DNA of 64,000 bases from Vibrio rhodolitus (lineage in GTDB: Bacteria; Pseudomonadota; Gammaproteobacteria; Enterobacterales; Vibrionaceae). The notes beneath the pieces are model-generated. The model saw nothing but the letters and a program-made list of their open reading frames with translations. It did not search any database and had not been told where the DNA came from. The translations under genes and the position numbers were made by a program. The stretch lies in the NCBI RefSeq assembly GCF_003350325.1, contig NZ_QLYZ01000012.1, positions 62,001-126,000 of the forward strand, in the 5' to 3' direction. This document shows, one piece after another, positions 11,426 to 21,087 of this stretch (position 1 is the first letter of the stretch; each line of letters opens with the position of its first letter).

Positions 11426-12271
11426 TCAAGAGAATAAGAAATAAAGAAGAGCAAAAACCGGGAAAGCGGCTGTCAGACTATCAATACGGTCAAGTACACC
11501 ACCATGCCCTGGAATGATATTACTACTATCTTTAATACCTGATACACGCTTGAACATACTTTCAACCAAGTCGCCAAGTACTGAGATAATGACCGTCACT
11601 AAGGTAATTGCAACAAACGCCACGACACTAGCAAACTCGATATCAAACCACTCAGCCGTACCCCAACCAACTAATAGGGCGGTCACTAAACCACCTATCA
11701 AACCTTCGATGGTTTTATTTGGGCTGACATGGGGTGCCATCTTACGTTTACCGAAGCTTTTGCCTGCAAAGTAAGCGCCACTATCTGCCGCCCAGACAAT
11801 AAAGCAAACGTATAAGACAAGTTTAGCGCCGTGATACGGTTCTGTAAGCACGCCTTCAGCACGTAACATCACTATGCTCCATAGAAATGGCAGCAAGGTA
11901 AGAATGCCAAATAGATGACGCAGCGGCTTAGACCCTTGCCACAGAGTGGCAGACTTAGGATATGAGATGGCAAGAGCACTTGAAACTAGCCACCAAATAA
12001 AACCAGCGCCAAGCACAAAGTAATGCACTTCAGAGAGATGATTGAGGCTGTAGGCATCAAAAGGAATAAAAACAAAACTTAGAGCGGTAACGGCGACACT
12101 CGGTAACAGTGCAGTAATACGATTATTGGTTTCAACAAACTGGGTCCATTCCCAAAAACCAATCAAAGTCACAACAGTAATCAAAGCGATAAAAAGAGGT
12201 AAAGAAAGCTTAAAAATCGCCAAGATCACTAAAGGTGCAAGAATAAGCGCGGTGATAATTCGTTGTTTCAA
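11426..12271 (-). CDS. cdsA: Phosphatidate cytidylyltransferase
   Basis: CdsA makes CDP-diacylglycerol from phosphatidate and CTP, the branch point of phospholipid synthesis. The 281 residues contain about eight hydrophobic membrane segments. Near the C-terminus the family signature is complete: S-M-F-K-R, K-D-S-S-N, G-H-G-G-V-L-D-R-I-D. The ATG lies about 10 bases beyond the uppS stop. The product later feeds PgpA's pathway, which is encoded elsewhere in this window. Confidence 0.96.
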   Translation of the reverse strand: MKQRIITALILAPLVILAIFKLSLPLFIALITVVTLIGFWEWTQFVETNNRITALLPSVAVTALSFVFIPFDAYSLNHLSEVHYFVLGAGFIWWLVSSALAISYPKSATLWQGSKPLRHLFGILTLLPFLWSIVMLRAEGVLTEPYHGAKLVLYVCFIVWAADSGAYFAGKSFGKRKMAPHVSPNKTIEGLIGGLVTALLVGWGTAEWFDIEFASVVAFVAITLVTVIISVLGDLVESMFKRVSGIKDSSNIIPGHGGVLDRIDSLTAAFPVFALLYFLFS

Positions 12272-12281
12272 ACTAATGTCC

Positions 12282-13037
12282 TTATTGGCATTCCATTAAT
12301 GCTCTAACTTGCTCGCCAGTGCATCCGAAACGACGTTCACGTTCGATAAACCAAGTAACAGCTTCAATTAAGCTATCCTCGTTAAATTCAGGCCAATAAA
12401 TAGGAGTAAAATAGATTTCCGCATAAGCCATTTGCCAAAGCATAAAGTTGCTAATGCGACATTCGCCACTAGTGCGAATCAAGAGATCGACCTCTGGCAA
12501 ATCAGCCATGGTCAGGTGCTGAGTAATTAAACTTTCATCGATATCATCAACATTCAGCTCGCCTTGCTGAACTTGCTTGGCGATTTGCTTAGTCGCTTCA
12601 GTGATATCCCATTTGCCGCCATAGTTAGCTGCAATGTTAATTACCATCCCACTGTTGCCTGCGGTCAAAGCCTCTGCTTGAGCAATTTTATCTTGAAGCT
12701 TTTGATTAAAACGACTGGTATCACCAATCACTCTTAGGCGTAAGCCATTTTTATGCAGTCGCTTCACTTCGGTTGAAAGCACGGTAATAAACAACTCCAT
12801 CAACACACCGACTTCTTCTTCCGGTCGACGCCAGTTCTCACTGCTAAAGGCAAATAGCGTCACTGCCTTGATGCCAAGACGAGCTGCAGTAGAGATGGTT
12901 TTGCGAACCGCAGAGACGCCGTTTTTATGACCAAATACGCGCGGCTTTCCTTGCGCTTTTGCCCAACGACCATTGCCATCCATGATGACAGCGATATGTT
13001 TAGGAAGTAGATCGGGTGAGAGTTGTGAATTTTGCAT
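12282..13037 (-). CDS. uppS: Undecaprenyl diphosphate synthase (cis-prenyltransferase)
   Basis: UppS adds eight isopentenyl units to farnesyl diphosphate, giving the C55 carrier for peptidoglycan and O-antigen. [17 protein letters not shown] holds the catalytic aspartate and diphosphate-binding residues. [11 protein letters not shown] and [23 protein letters not shown] are the other conserved blocks. I use the start [14 protein letters not shown] (251 residues); the frame extends 14 codons further upstream, but that part overlaps the strong hairpin behind frr. Confidence 0.95.
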   Translation of the reverse strand: MQNSQLSPDLLPKHIAVIMDGNGRWAKAQGKPRVFGHKNGVSAVRKTISTAARLGIKAVTLFAFSSENWRRPEEEVGVLMELFITVLSTEVKRLHKNGLRLRVIGDTSRFNQKLQDKIAQAEALTAGNSGMVINIAANYGGKWDITEATKQIAKQVQQGELNVDDIDESLITQHLTMADLPEVDLLIRTSGECRISNFMLWQMAYAEIYFTPIYWPEFNEDSLIEAVTWFIERERRFGCTGEQVRALMECQ

Positions 13038-13076
13038 ATAGCTTTTAGTGTTACTAGCAGGGGACAAAGAGTAGCA

Positions 13077-13118
13077 CAAAAAAGCACTGTGCGGTGAGCA
13101 CAGTGCTTTTTTTTGAAG
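13077..13118 (-). terminator. Terminator hairpin between frr and uppS
   Basis: Two 12-base arms (AAAGCACTGTGC and its complement, at 13081-13092 and 13098-13109) flank a 5-base loop, with T-runs on both sides. It could terminate the rpsB-tsf-pyrH-frr part of the block in the minus direction. Confidence 0.8.
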
Positions 13119-13130
13119 ATAGTTGAAGAA

Positions 13131-13688
13131 TTAAACTTCCATCAACTCTTTTTCTTTTGCCGCTAGAACATCATCCACATTCTTAACAGCAACATCTGTC
13201 AGTTTTTGGATTTCTTCTTGGCCTTTACGATCTTCATCTTCAGAAATTTCTTTGTCTTTCAGAAGTGCTTTCAGATCGCTGTTTGCGTCACGACGGATGT
13301 TACGTACTGCAACACGTGCACCTTCCGCTTCACCACGTACAATCTTAACTAGATCTTTACGACGCTCTTCTGTTAGCGGTGGAAGTGGAACGCGAATAAT
13401 TGTACCTGCAGACATAGGGTTTAGACCTAGGTCAGATTGCATAATCGCTTTTTCAACTTTTTGCGTTAGTTCACGGTCAAATACAGTGATAGCCAGTGTA
13501 CGTGCATCTTCCGCTACAACGTTAGCCACTTGGTTTAGAGGCGTTGGTGCACCGTAGTACTCTACCGAGATACCAGATAGCAAGCTTGGGTGAGCGCGAC
13601 CCGTGCGAACTTTAGAAAGGTTGTTCTTTAGAGCTTCAACACTCTTTTCCATGCGCTCTTGCGCGTCTTTTTTGATTTCGTTAATCAC
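13131..13688 (-). CDS. frr: Ribosome recycling factor
   Basis: RRF splits post-termination ribosomes together with EF-G. The 185-residue length is exact for the family. The three-helix-bundle ends and the domain II block ([17 protein letters not shown]) are recognisable, as is the C-terminal [20 protein letters not shown] pattern. The start is GTG, preceded by AAGGTG at good spacing. It is followed by a strong terminator, so frr is probably the last gene of the translation-factor unit. Confidence 0.96.
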   Translation of the reverse strand: MINEIKKDAQERMEKSVEALKNNLSKVRTGRAHPSLLSGISVEYYGAPTPLNQVANVVAEDARTLAITVFDRELTQKVEKAIMQSDLGLNPMSAGTIIRVPLPPLTEERRKDLVKIVRGEAEGARVAVRNIRRDANSDLKALLKDKEISEDEDRKGQEEIQKLTDVAVKNVDDVLAAKEKELMEV

Positions 13689-13777
13689 GATTTCACCTTA
13701 ATAATTCTTCTTTCTCAAAGAAATTTTAACAGGGCTATTCGGTAAGTCGCCATTTTTCCAAATAGCGACTGCACAGA

Positions 13778-14509
13778 TTAAGCTTTATCAGTAATCAAAG
13801 TACCTTCAGCTTCACCCATTACCACGCGACGTAGTGCACCTGGTTTGTTCATATTGAATACGCGGATTGGCATTTTGTGGTCGCGAGCAAGTGTAAATGC
13901 TGCTAAATCCATCACTTTTAGTTCTTTATCAAGAATTTCAGCGTAAGTAAGCTTATCATACAGCTCTGCGTCTGGGTTTGCTACTGGGTCTGCAGTAAAT
14001 ACACCATCAACTTTCGTCGCTTTTAGAACTACGTCAGCTTCGATCTCAATACCACGTAGACACGCAGCTGAGTCAGTCGTAAAGAATGGGTTACCAGTAC
14101 CTGCAGAGAAGATCACCACGCGACCTTGACGCAGTTCGCGAATTGCATCTGCCCAATTGTAGTCGTCACACACGCCTTTTAGTGGGATAGCAGACATTAC
14201 GCGAGCGTTAACGTATGCACGGTGTAGCGCGTCACGCATTGCAAGACCGTTCATAACGGTTGCTAGCATACCCATGTGATCACCAACTACGCGGTTCATA
14301 CCCGCTTCAGCTAGACCAGCACCACGGAATAGGTTACCACCACCAATTACCACACCAACTTGAACACCTAGTTCTACCAGCTCTTTTACTTCTTGAGCCA
14401 TGCGGTCAAGAATCGCAGGATCAATACCAAAACCTTCTGAGCCTTGAAGTGCTTCACCACTCAGTTTTAACAAGATACGTTGATATGCCGGTTTAGGGTT
14501 CGTAGTCAT
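13778..14509 (-). CDS. pyrH: UMP kinase
   Basis: PyrH phosphorylates UMP to UDP in pyrimidine nucleotide synthesis. It is a hexameric amino-acid-kinase-fold enzyme unrelated to eukaryotic UMP/CMP kinases. The conserved pieces are [10 protein letters not shown] (phosphate loop), [28 protein letters not shown] and [13 protein letters not shown]. The 243 residues are typical. It lies between tsf and frr as in most proteobacteria. Confidence 0.97.
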   Translation of the reverse strand: MTTNPKPAYQRILLKLSGEALQGSEGFGIDPAILDRMAQEVKELVELGVQVGVVIGGGNLFRGAGLAEAGMNRVVGDHMGMLATVMNGLAMRDALHRAYVNARVMSAIPLKGVCDDYNWADAIRELRQGRVVIFSAGTGNPFFTTDSAACLRGIEIEADVVLKATKVDGVFTADPVANPDAELYDKLTYAEILDKELKVMDLAAFTLARDHKMPIRVFNMNKPGALRRVVMGEAEGTLITDKA

Positions 14510-14589
14510 GGATTATACCTTCCAAAAAGAGAGTTATTAATTAACAGTCATGGATAGAGACTTGTCTAAATCTTTATCCATCACGACTA

Positions 14590-14624
14590 ATCGTAAAAAG
14601 ACCGTAGCCATGGCTACGGTCTAG
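14590..14624 (-). terminator. Terminator hairpin between tsf and pyrH
   Basis: A perfect 22-base palindrome (two 11-base arms meeting at CATG, 14600-14621) is followed on the minus strand by five U. As RNA it folds with a small loop at the centre. It would end the rpsB-tsf messenger or reduce read-through into pyrH. Confidence 0.8.
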
Positions 14625-14645
14625 ATATCTCAGCGTCTCTAAGGA

Positions 14646-15488
14646 TTAACCTTTTTGAGCTAGAGCTACTTCTTCAGCGAAGCTTAGGCCTTCAACTTTC
14701 TCGATACCTTCACCTACTTCTAGGCGAACGAATGTAGAAACTGATGCGCCGCGCTCTTTAAGGATTTCGCCAACAGACTTCTTAGGTTCCATAACGAAAG
14801 GCTGACCAGTTAGTGAAACTTCGCCAGTGAATTTCTTCATGCGACCTTCAACCATCTTCTCAGCGATTTCTTTAGGCTTGCCTTCGTTCATAGCGATTTC
14901 AACTTGAACTTCACGCTCTTTAGCAACTACGTCAGCTGGTACGTCAGTTGGGTTAACGTATTCTGGACGAGATGCAGCTACGTGCATTGCAACGTGCTTA
15001 AGTGTTTCAGCGTCGCCTTCACCAGCAACAACTACACCGATTTTCTCACCGTGACGGTAAGAAGCGATAGCAGCACCTTCAACGTATTGTACGCGACGGA
15101 TAGCAACGTTTTCGCCGATCTTAGCAACTAGAGCAACACGCTCTTCTTCGAACTTAGCGATTAGCTCTTCAACAGAAGCTTTAGAAGCTAGAGCTTCTTC
15201 TGCTACTTTCTCTGCGAATGCAGTGAAGTTGCCGTCTTTAGCAACGAAGTCAGTTTGACAGTTAACTTCAAGAAGAACAGCTACGCCTTCTGCGTCTTTG
15301 ATGATGATTGCGCCTTCAGCAGCTACGTTACCTGCTTTCTTAGCAGCTTTAGCAGCACCTGATTTACGCATGTTTTCGATTGCTAGTTCGATGTCGCCGT
15401 TAGTTTCAACAAGCGCTTTCTTACATTCCATCATACCTGCGCCAGTACGTTCACGCAGTTCTTTTACTTGAGCAGCAGTAACAGCCAT
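14646..15488 (-). CDS. tsf: Elongation factor Ts
   Basis: EF-Ts is the nucleotide exchange factor that reloads EF-Tu with GTP. The N-terminal UBA-like domain ([21 protein letters not shown]) and the TDFVAKD motif that contacts the EF-Tu Mg site are clear. The 280 residues are normal. Codon use is strongly biased, as for highly expressed genes. It follows rpsB across a hairpin. Confidence 0.97.
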   Translation of the reverse strand: MAVTAAQVKELRERTGAGMMECKKALVETNGDIELAIENMRKSGAAKAAKKAGNVAAEGAIIIKDAEGVAVLLEVNCQTDFVAKDGNFTAFAEKVAEEALASKASVEELIAKFEEERVALVAKIGENVAIRRVQYVEGAAIASYRHGEKIGVVVAGEGDAETLKHVAMHVAASRPEYVNPTDVPADVVAKEREVQVEIAMNEGKPKEIAEKMVEGRMKKFTGEVSLTGQPFVMEPKKSVGEILKERGASVSTFVRLEVGEGIEKVEGLSFAEEVALAQKG

Positions 15489-15519
15489 TCTGTATTCCTC
15501 GGTTGATTCTCGATAGGGT

Positions 15520-15556
15520 AAAAATCAGGGGCCTACATTTTCGGCCCCTGATGATA
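15520..15556 (-). terminator. Hairpin between rpsB and tsf
   Basis: Ten-base complementary arms (ATCAGGGGCC at 15524-15533 and its partner at 15543-15552) flank a 9-base loop and are followed on the minus strand by UUUUU. This resembles the partial terminator that sets the S2 to EF-Ts ratio in enterobacteria. Confidence 0.75.
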
Positions 15557-15619
15557 ACTATAACTCAGTATATGCGACAACTAAGTTGCACATAAACTAA
15601 GAAAGACTCGGAGCCGCTA

Positions 15620-16348
15620 TTATTCAGCTTCTACGAAACCGTCTTTTTCAGCTACAACAGCAACGTCTTTGTTACGACCTTCAGTTACAGCAGAAGCTGC
15701 AGCGTTTAGGTATAGTTGTACTGCGCGGATTGCGTCGTCGTTACCTGGGATGATGTAGTCTACGCCGTCTGGGTTAGAGTTAGTATCTACTACAGCGTAT
15801 ACTGGAATACCTAGGTTGTTAGCTTCTTTAATCGCAATGTGCTCGTGATCAGCGTCGATTACGAATAGAGCGTCAGGTAGACCACCCATGTCTTTGATAC
15901 CACCAAGAGATTTCTCTAGCTTCTCCATTTCGCGAGTACGCATTAGAGCTTCTTTCTTAGTTAGTTTGTCAAAAGTACCGTCTTGAGACTGTGCTTCAAG
16001 ATCTTTTAGACGCTTGATAGACTGACGAACAGTTTTGTAGTTTGTTAGCATACCGCCTAACCAGCGGTTGTTAACGTAGTACTGGTTGCTTGCGATTGCA
16101 GCTTCTTTAACAGCTTCAGATGCAGCGCGCTTAGTACCTACGAATAGAACTTTACCTTTCTTCTCGCCAACTTTAGCTAGTTCAGCTAGAGCTTCGTTGA
16201 ACATTGGTACAGTTTTTTCTAGGTTGATGATGTGAACGCGGTTACGAGCACCAAAGATGAATGGCTTCATTTTTGGGTTCCAGTAACGAGTTTGGTGACC
16301 GAAGTGAACACCAGCTTTCAGCATATCGCGCATTGATACAGTTGCCAT
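15620..16348 (-). CDS. rpsB: 30S ribosomal protein S2
   Basis: S2 binds the 30S head-body hinge next to S1. [27 protein letters not shown] is the family's N-terminus and fixes the ATG; the open frame continues 11 codons further upstream but only into the leader. [13 protein letters not shown] and [19 protein letters not shown] are typical. The 242 residues are standard. The gene is preceded by a long leader that resembles the autoregulated rpsB leader of other gammaproteobacteria. Confidence 0.97.
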   Translation of the reverse strand: MATVSMRDMLKAGVHFGHQTRYWNPKMKPFIFGARNRVHIINLEKTVPMFNEALAELAKVGEKKGKVLFVGTKRAASEAVKEAAIASNQYYVNNRWLGGMLTNYKTVRQSIKRLKDLEAQSQDGTFDKLTKKEALMRTREMEKLEKSLGGIKDMGGLPDALFVIDADHEHIAIKEANNLGIPVYAVVDTNSNPDGVDYIIPGNDDAIRAVQLYLNAAASAVTEGRNKDVAVVAEKDGFVEAE

Positions 16349-16354
16349 TTTAAA

Positions 16355-16527
16355 ATCCTCTATGGGGTTAGGCCTCCACATTCCCCATGATTCCGACTAA
16401 GCTTCTGCTCAGCACCCCGGAATATGTGTCGGAATGTGTGTGATTTAAAGATAAATGTTTATGGAACTCATCTGCTTCGCCGCTTAGCCATGCTAACTGA
16501 AGAGAACAGACAATGTTTCCGGCGCGC
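16355..16527 (-). ncRNA. rpsB 5' leader (candidate S2 autoregulatory element)
   Basis: About 170 bases of untranslated leader lie between the likely promoter and the rpsB start. On the minus strand the part nearest the gene contains GGGGTGCTGAGCAGAAGC, then GTCGGAATC, with repeats of ATTCCGACACAT type. This is the position and general sequence of the E. coli rpsB leader (catalogued as t44/tff), where S2 represses its own translation. I infer the same role here and have not folded the RNA. AGGATTTTAAA precedes the ATG. Confidence 0.6.
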
Positions 16528-16557
16528 TTTATATCACATTTCACCCTATATTGGCTA
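16528..16557 (-). promoter_or_regulatory. Candidate rpsB promoter
   Basis: On the minus strand TAGCCA is followed after 18 bases by TATAAA, then by GCGCGCC. A GC-rich discriminator next to the -10 box is typical of promoters under stringent (ppGpp) control, as expected for a ribosomal protein operon. Confidence 0.55.
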
Positions 16558-16709
16558 GTAAAAATTCCTCTCTCGCGGTGGTGAAAAAGCCTTTCCCCTG
16601 CGTAAAAGAAGGCTAGCTCAATGCTCTACATCATTTGTAAGCAAATAAATCCTATCTCTATGCACTCAAGCCAATTTGATACGCTCAACTTGGCAATTGC
16701 TTAAGCTAC

Positions 16710-16738
16710 TTGGGTCTCGCGCGGCTTCCTGTTAAAAT
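16710..16738 (+). promoter_or_regulatory. Candidate map promoter
   Basis: TTGGGT is followed after 17 bases by TAAAAT, about 50 bases before the map start, in the divergent rpsB/map gap. The rest of this 440-base gap is the rpsB leader and A+T-rich spacer with no other gene visible. Confidence 0.4.
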
Positions 16739-16786
16739 GTGTCGATTCGCACATTTTGCGTAAGAAGAGAAAGTAGAGAAAAGCCA

Positions 16787-17665
16787 ATGTCAATCAAGAT
16801 CAAAACGGCTGAAGAAGTCGAACGTATGCGCCTTGCGGGTAGCCTAGCTGCCGATATCCTAGAAATGATCGAACCTCATATCAAAGAAGGGGTAACGACA
16901 GATGAGTTAAACCAAATTTGTCACGATTATGCTCTAGAGAAAGGTGCCTACTCTGCTCCGCTCGACTACCACGGCTTTCCAAAATCCATTTGTACCTCAA
17001 TCAACCACATCGTGTGTCACGGCATTCCGGCAACACAAGATGAACTGGGTGCAAACGGTCAAATGAAACCTGCTGTGCTTAAAAATGGCGACATCATCAA
17101 CGTTGATATCACGGTTATCGTTCCTGACGATGAAAACGCTGATTTGAACGTGCGTCCAGCTGGCTATCACGGTGATACCTCAAAGATGTTCTTCGTAGGT
17201 GACGTATCTCCAGAGGATAAGCGTCTATGTATGGTCACACAAGAAGCGCTTTATGTTGGTATGCGTCAAGTTAAGCCAGGCGCGACTGTAGGTGATATCG
17301 GTACGGCGATTGAGAAGTACATCAAGACCAACAACAAAAACAACCCACGCAATAAATTCTCGATCGTAAAAGACTTCTGTGGTCACGGCATTGGTAACGA
17401 GTTCCACGAGGAGCCACAAGTTGTTCACTACCGCAACAGCGACCGTCGTCAGTTCAAAGAAGGCATGTGTTTTACTATTGAACCGATGATTAACGCGGGT
17501 AAGTTCGGTTGTACGGTTGATGCCGAAGACGACTGGACGGTATACACCGGCGACGGTAAGAAGTCAGCTCAGTACGAACACACCATCGTGGTGACCAAAG
17601 ACGGTTGTGAGGTGTTAACGCTGCGTAGCGACGATACAATTCCACGTTTTATGAAAAATGCATAA
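16787..17665 (+). CDS. map: Methionine aminopeptidase, type I
   Basis: Map removes the initiator methionine from new proteins. The metal ligands of the pita-bread fold are visible in NVDITVI, GYHGDTSKMF, CGHGIGNEFHEEPQVVHY, TIEPM and QYEHTIVV. MSIKIKTAEEVERMRLAG is the family's start; 16 upstream codons were dropped. At 292 residues it is longer than the 264-residue E. coli enzyme. Two insertions account for this: about 13 residues (PDDENADLNVRPA) right after the first metal ligand strand, and about 8 (NNKNNPRNK) before the CGHG block. The gene is divergent from rpsB, as in E. coli. Confidence 0.95.
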   Translation: MSIKIKTAEEVERMRLAGSLAADILEMIEPHIKEGVTTDELNQICHDYALEKGAYSAPLDYHGFPKSICTSINHIVCHGIPATQDELGANGQMKPAVLKNGDIINVDITVIVPDDENADLNVRPAGYHGDTSKMFFVGDVSPEDKRLCMVTQEALYVGMRQVKPGATVGDIGTAIEKYIKTNNKNNPRNKFSIVKDFCGHGIGNEFHEEPQVVHYRNSDRRQFKEGMCFTIEPMINAGKFGCTVDAEDDWTVYTGDGKKSAQYEHTIVVTKDGCEVLTLRSDDTIPRFMKNA

Positions 17666-17667
17666 TT

Positions 17668-17701
17668 GAGATATCCCCGCTTTTGCGGGGATATTTTTTT
17701 G
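17668..17701 (+). terminator. Terminator after map
   Basis: ATATCCCCGC, a 4-base loop and its complement are followed by seven T. This is a strong intrinsic terminator, so glnD probably has its own promoter. Confidence 0.85.
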
Positions 17702-17786
17702 TCAGCAACGATTTGATAGAGTTAAGAAAACTCTATCACAACCTAGGCACGCTTAGGTCGAGATTCACCCAGCACGGATAGCCACT

Positions 17787-20411
17787 ATGCCTTTTCAATC
17801 GCCACTCACATTCAGTGACGAGCAAATTAACGTTAGCGAGTTAAAAGCCCAATTAGAGCAGTTTGCTGAATACCAAAAGCAAGAGTTTAAAAATCATCAC
17901 CCGGTCAGTGACCTAGTGTTAGGGCGCTCTGACTACACTGATTTACTGCTGACCCGCTTGTGGCAGTATTATGGTTTTGCCCAATTGCCGCACATCAGTT
18001 TAGTAGCCGTCGGTGGCTATGGTCGTGGTGAACTGCACCCCCTGTCAGACATCGATATCTTGGTGTTATCCAAAAAAACACTGCCCGATGCTCTCGGAGC
18101 AAAAGTTAGTGAATTTATTACCCTACTATGGGATCTGCGCTTAGAAATCGGTCATGCGGTGCGTACTGTCGAGCAATGCGGCGAGATCGGCAGCCAAGAT
18201 CTCACCGTTGCCACTAACTTACAAGAAGCCCGACTGCTTACTGGCTGTGAAGAAACCTTCCACCAGCTCAAAATGACCGTCCACTCTGAGTCATTTTGGC
18301 CAAGCGAAGTTTTCTATAAAGCCAAAGTACAAGAGCAAGCCGAGCGCCACGCTCGCTATCACGACACCACCTATAATCTCGAGCCCGATATCAAATCCAC
18401 CCCTGGGGGACTGCGCGACATTCACACCTTAAGCTGGGTTGCGCGACGCCATTTTGGCGCCACATCGCTGTTTGAAATGAGCCGCTACGGCTTTTTAACC
18501 GACGCTGAATATCGCGAGTTGGTAGAGTGCCAAGAGTTTCTTTGGCGCGTGCGCTTTGCCTTGCATATTGATCTAAGACGCTATGACAACCGCCTGACTT
18601 TTGCTCACCAACCACCTGTTGCAGAGACTCTGGGCTTTGTCGGTGAAGGCAATCGCGGCGTCGAAATGATGATGAAAGAGTTCTACCGCACTTTGCGCCG
18701 CGTCGCTGAGCTAAACAAAATGCTGCTCAAACTGTTTGGACAAGCGATATTAAATCGAGGTGTTGAGAGTTCGGTGCAAGTAATCAGTGAAGATTTCCAA
18801 CGTCGAGGCAGCTTGATTGAAGCGCGCAAACCGGCTCTGTTCCAAGCGCGCCCCGAAACGATTTTGGATATGTTTCTACATATTGCCAATGACTCAACCA
18901 TTGAAGGCGTATCACCGCCAACACTACGCCAGTTACGCACCGCACGTCGCCGTTTCAACAAGTTCCTACACACCATTCCCGAAGCGCGTGAGAAGTTTCT
19001 TGAGCTGTGTCGCCATCCCAACGCTTTGCACAATGCCTTTGGTTTGATGCACAAACTGGGCGTGCTGGCTGCTTATCTTCCACAATGGAGCCAAATTGTA
19101 GGTCAGATGCAATTTGACCTATTCCACGTCTATACCGTTGACGAACATAGCGTGAGATTACTCAAGCACATCAACACTTTTAGCTACGCTAAGAACCACA
19201 GCAAACACCCGATTTGCTGTGAGGTTTTCCCCCGTATTCAGAAAAAAGAGCTGCTGATCATCGCCGCAATTTTCCATGATATTGGTAAAGGACGCGGTGG
19301 CGACCACTCCATCATTGGCGCAGAAGAAGCCTATGCATTCTGTCGTGAACATGGCTTGTCGACGCCAGAAGCCAACCTTGTTTCTTGGCTGGTACGTAAT
19401 CACCTACTGATGTCCGTCACCGCTCAGCGCCGTGATATTTACGATCCAGAAGTGATCACCGAATTTGCCAAACAAGTGCGCGATGAAGAGTATCTTGAAT
19501 ATCTGGTGTGCTTGACCGTGGCGGACATCTGTGCGACTAACCCAGAACTGTGGAACAGTTGGAAACGTACCTTGCTTGCCGAGCTGTTTTACTCGACTCA
19601 AAGAGCGCTGCGCCGCGGTTTAGAGAACCCAGTTGATGTGCGTGAGCGTATCCGTCACAACCAGCAGATGGCGTCAGCGCTACTGCGTAAGGAAGGGTTT
19701 AGCAGCCGCGAAATTGAAGTGATTTGGCAGCGCTTTAAAGCTGACTATTTCTTACGCCACACTCACAAGCAGATTGCTTGGCATTGTGCCAACTTATTGC
19801 GTCATACAGATCCCACGCAACCTTTAGTGCTGATCAGCAAAAAGCCAACTCGAGGCGGTACCGAAGTGTTTGTTTACACCAAAGACCAAAAGGGACTTTT
19901 TGCCACCGTTGTGGCTGAGCTCGACAGAAGGAACTTTAACGTCCATGACGCGCAAGTCATGACCAGTAAAGATGGTTATGTACTTGATACTTTTATGGTG
20001 CTTGACCAAAACGGCAATCCGGTTGAGGAAGGTCGTCATAAGGCAGTCGAGAAACATTTGGTGCATGTTTTAACGGATGGACGTCCGACCAAGATCCGTA
20101 CCCGTCGCACGCCACGTAACCTGCAACACTTCAAGGTTAAAACCACGGTAGATTTTCTTCCTAGTAAGAGCAAAAAGCGCACCACGCTTGAGTTTGTCGC
20201 CCTTGATACTCCCGGGCTACTTGCTACCGTTGGGGCAACCTTTGCCGATCTCAACATCAACCTACACGCAGCAAAAATTACCACTATCGGCGAACGTGCA
20301 GAGGACTTTTTTATTATTACCGGAGCCGAAGGCGGCAAGTTAAGTGAAGAGGAAGAAATGGCGCTACGCGAGTGCTTGATTGCCAACGTAGCAGAGCTTG
20401 CTCCAAACTGA
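17787..20411 (+). CDS. glnD: Bifunctional uridylyltransferase/uridylyl-removing enzyme
   Basis: GlnD senses glutamine and adds UMP to PII proteins or removes it, setting nitrogen regulation. The order is complete in 874 residues. The nucleotidyltransferase site VGGYGRGELHPLSDIDILVL lies at about residues 72-91. The HD hydrolase site AAIFHDIGKGRGGDHS is near residue 500. Two C-terminal ACT domains follow (about residues 690-770 and 795-874; KGLFATVVAELDRRNFNV and PGLLATVGATFADLNINL). It follows map as in enterobacteria. Confidence 0.97.
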   Translation: MPFQSPLTFSDEQINVSELKAQLEQFAEYQKQEFKNHHPVSDLVLGRSDYTDLLLTRLWQYYGFAQLPHISLVAVGGYGRGELHPLSDIDILVLSKKTLPDALGAKVSEFITLLWDLRLEIGHAVRTVEQCGEIGSQDLTVATNLQEARLLTGCEETFHQLKMTVHSESFWPSEVFYKAKVQEQAERHARYHDTTYNLEPDIKSTPGGLRDIHTLSWVARRHFGATSLFEMSRYGFLTDAEYRELVECQEFLWRVRFALHIDLRRYDNRLTFAHQPPVAETLGFVGEGNRGVEMMMKEFYRTLRRVAELNKMLLKLFGQAILNRGVESSVQVISEDFQRRGSLIEARKPALFQARPETILDMFLHIANDSTIEGVSPPTLRQLRTARRRFNKFLHTIPEAREKFLELCRHPNALHNAFGLMHKLGVLAAYLPQWSQIVGQMQFDLFHVYTVDEHSVRLLKHINTFSYAKNHSKHPICCEVFPRIQKKELLIIAAIFHDIGKGRGGDHSIIGAEEAYAFCREHGLSTPEANLVSWLVRNHLLMSVTAQRRDIYDPEVITEFAKQVRDEEYLEYLVCLTVADICATNPELWNSWKRTLLAELFYSTQRALRRGLENPVDVRERIRHNQQMASALLRKEGFSSREIEVIWQRFKADYFLRHTHKQIAWHCANLLRHTDPTQPLVLISKKPTRGGTEVFVYTKDQKGLFATVVAELDRRNFNVHDAQVMTSKDGYVLDTFMVLDQNGNPVEEGRHKAVEKHLVHVLTDGRPTKIRTRRTPRNLQHFKVKTTVDFLPSKSKKRTTLEFVALDTPGLLATVGATFADLNINLHAAKITTIGERAEDFFIITGAEGGKLSEEEEMALRECLIANVAELAPN

Positions 20412-20542
20412 TCTTAGCCACAAATTGATAAAAATATAGACAGTTCAACTATATCGCCGAGAACTAGGCTGCTACATTAAATGTGTTCAATTTAACTTAA
20501 GCTAAGCTTAGGTCATAAAACTCACAATTAATGAGGTAGCCT

Positions 20543-20926
20543 ATGTTTCCACAATTAACGGGTCTAGGCATACAAGATCCCAAACAGATTGAGCGCTATT
20601 CTTTGCGTCAAGAAGCTCACAAAGACGTATTGAAAATCTACTTCCGCAAACAAAAAGGCGAACTATTCGCCAAAAGTGTCAAATACAAATACCCACGCCA
20701 AATCAAGAATGTGCTAGTAGATAGCGGCAGTCACAAGTACAAAGAAGTCACCGAAATCAACCGCAATCTCACCCTCGTGATTGATGAGCTCAATAGACTC
20801 ACCAAGCCAGAAAAAAGCGCAGAAGTCGATGTGAAACAGAAAATCCTGTCGGATCTGCGTCATTTAGAAAAAGTGGTATCGAGCAAGATTGCCGAAATCG
20901 AGGCGGATTTGGAGAAGCTGAATTAA
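20543..20926 (+). CDS. yaeH: YaeH-type DUF3461 protein
   Basis: This 127-residue protein is of unknown function. It aligns in my recall with E. coli YaeH along its length: the shared pieces are [28 protein letters not shown] near the N-terminus, LDELR-type middle and [21 protein letters not shown] at the end. It is rich in Lys and Glu, with a predicted C-terminal helix and no signal peptide. GAGGT sits before the ATG. E. coli yaeH is also in the map-glnD neighbourhood. The name is given by similarity; no activity is claimed. Confidence 0.85.
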   Translation: MFPQLTGLGIQDPKQIERYSLRQEAHKDVLKIYFRKQKGELFAKSVKYKYPRQIKNVLVDSGSHKYKEVTEINRNLTLVIDELNRLTKPEKSAEVDVKQKILSDLRHLEKVVSSKIAEIEADLEKLN

Positions 20927-20939
20927 GTCTGGGAACACA

Positions 20940-21078
20940 AAGCGATGACATCGCTTTGTTACAGATGAGGGAACGCTGCGCTACGGAGTTTGCTTCATTC
21001 CATAAGCGTTAGCGTTCCGTAAGTGAAACGTATTATGCTGAGCGCTCCCGAAGCATAGCAGCGCCATGCGTTCCAAAA
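20940..21078. repeat. Palindrome cluster between yaeH and pgpA (possible dispersed repeat)
   Basis: A short dyad AAGCGATGACATCGCTT (20940-20956) may terminate yaeH. Behind it GGAACGCT (20970-20977) pairs with AGCGTTCC (21011-21018). TATGCT and AGCATA (21034-21039 and 21052-21057) flank GAGCGCTC, and GCGTTCC recurs at 21068-21074. Such nested palindromes between convergent genes look like a small dispersed repeat, but copy number cannot be judged from one window. Confidence 0.45.
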
Positions 21079-21087
21079 GCGGTAAGG

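Noticed and set aside
13689..13777. Hairpin between pyrH and frr as a terminator
   Set aside because: A 10-bp stem (GTCGC..GCGAC with an inner ATTT/AAAT) is present but lacks a U-tract, so I do not call it a terminator.
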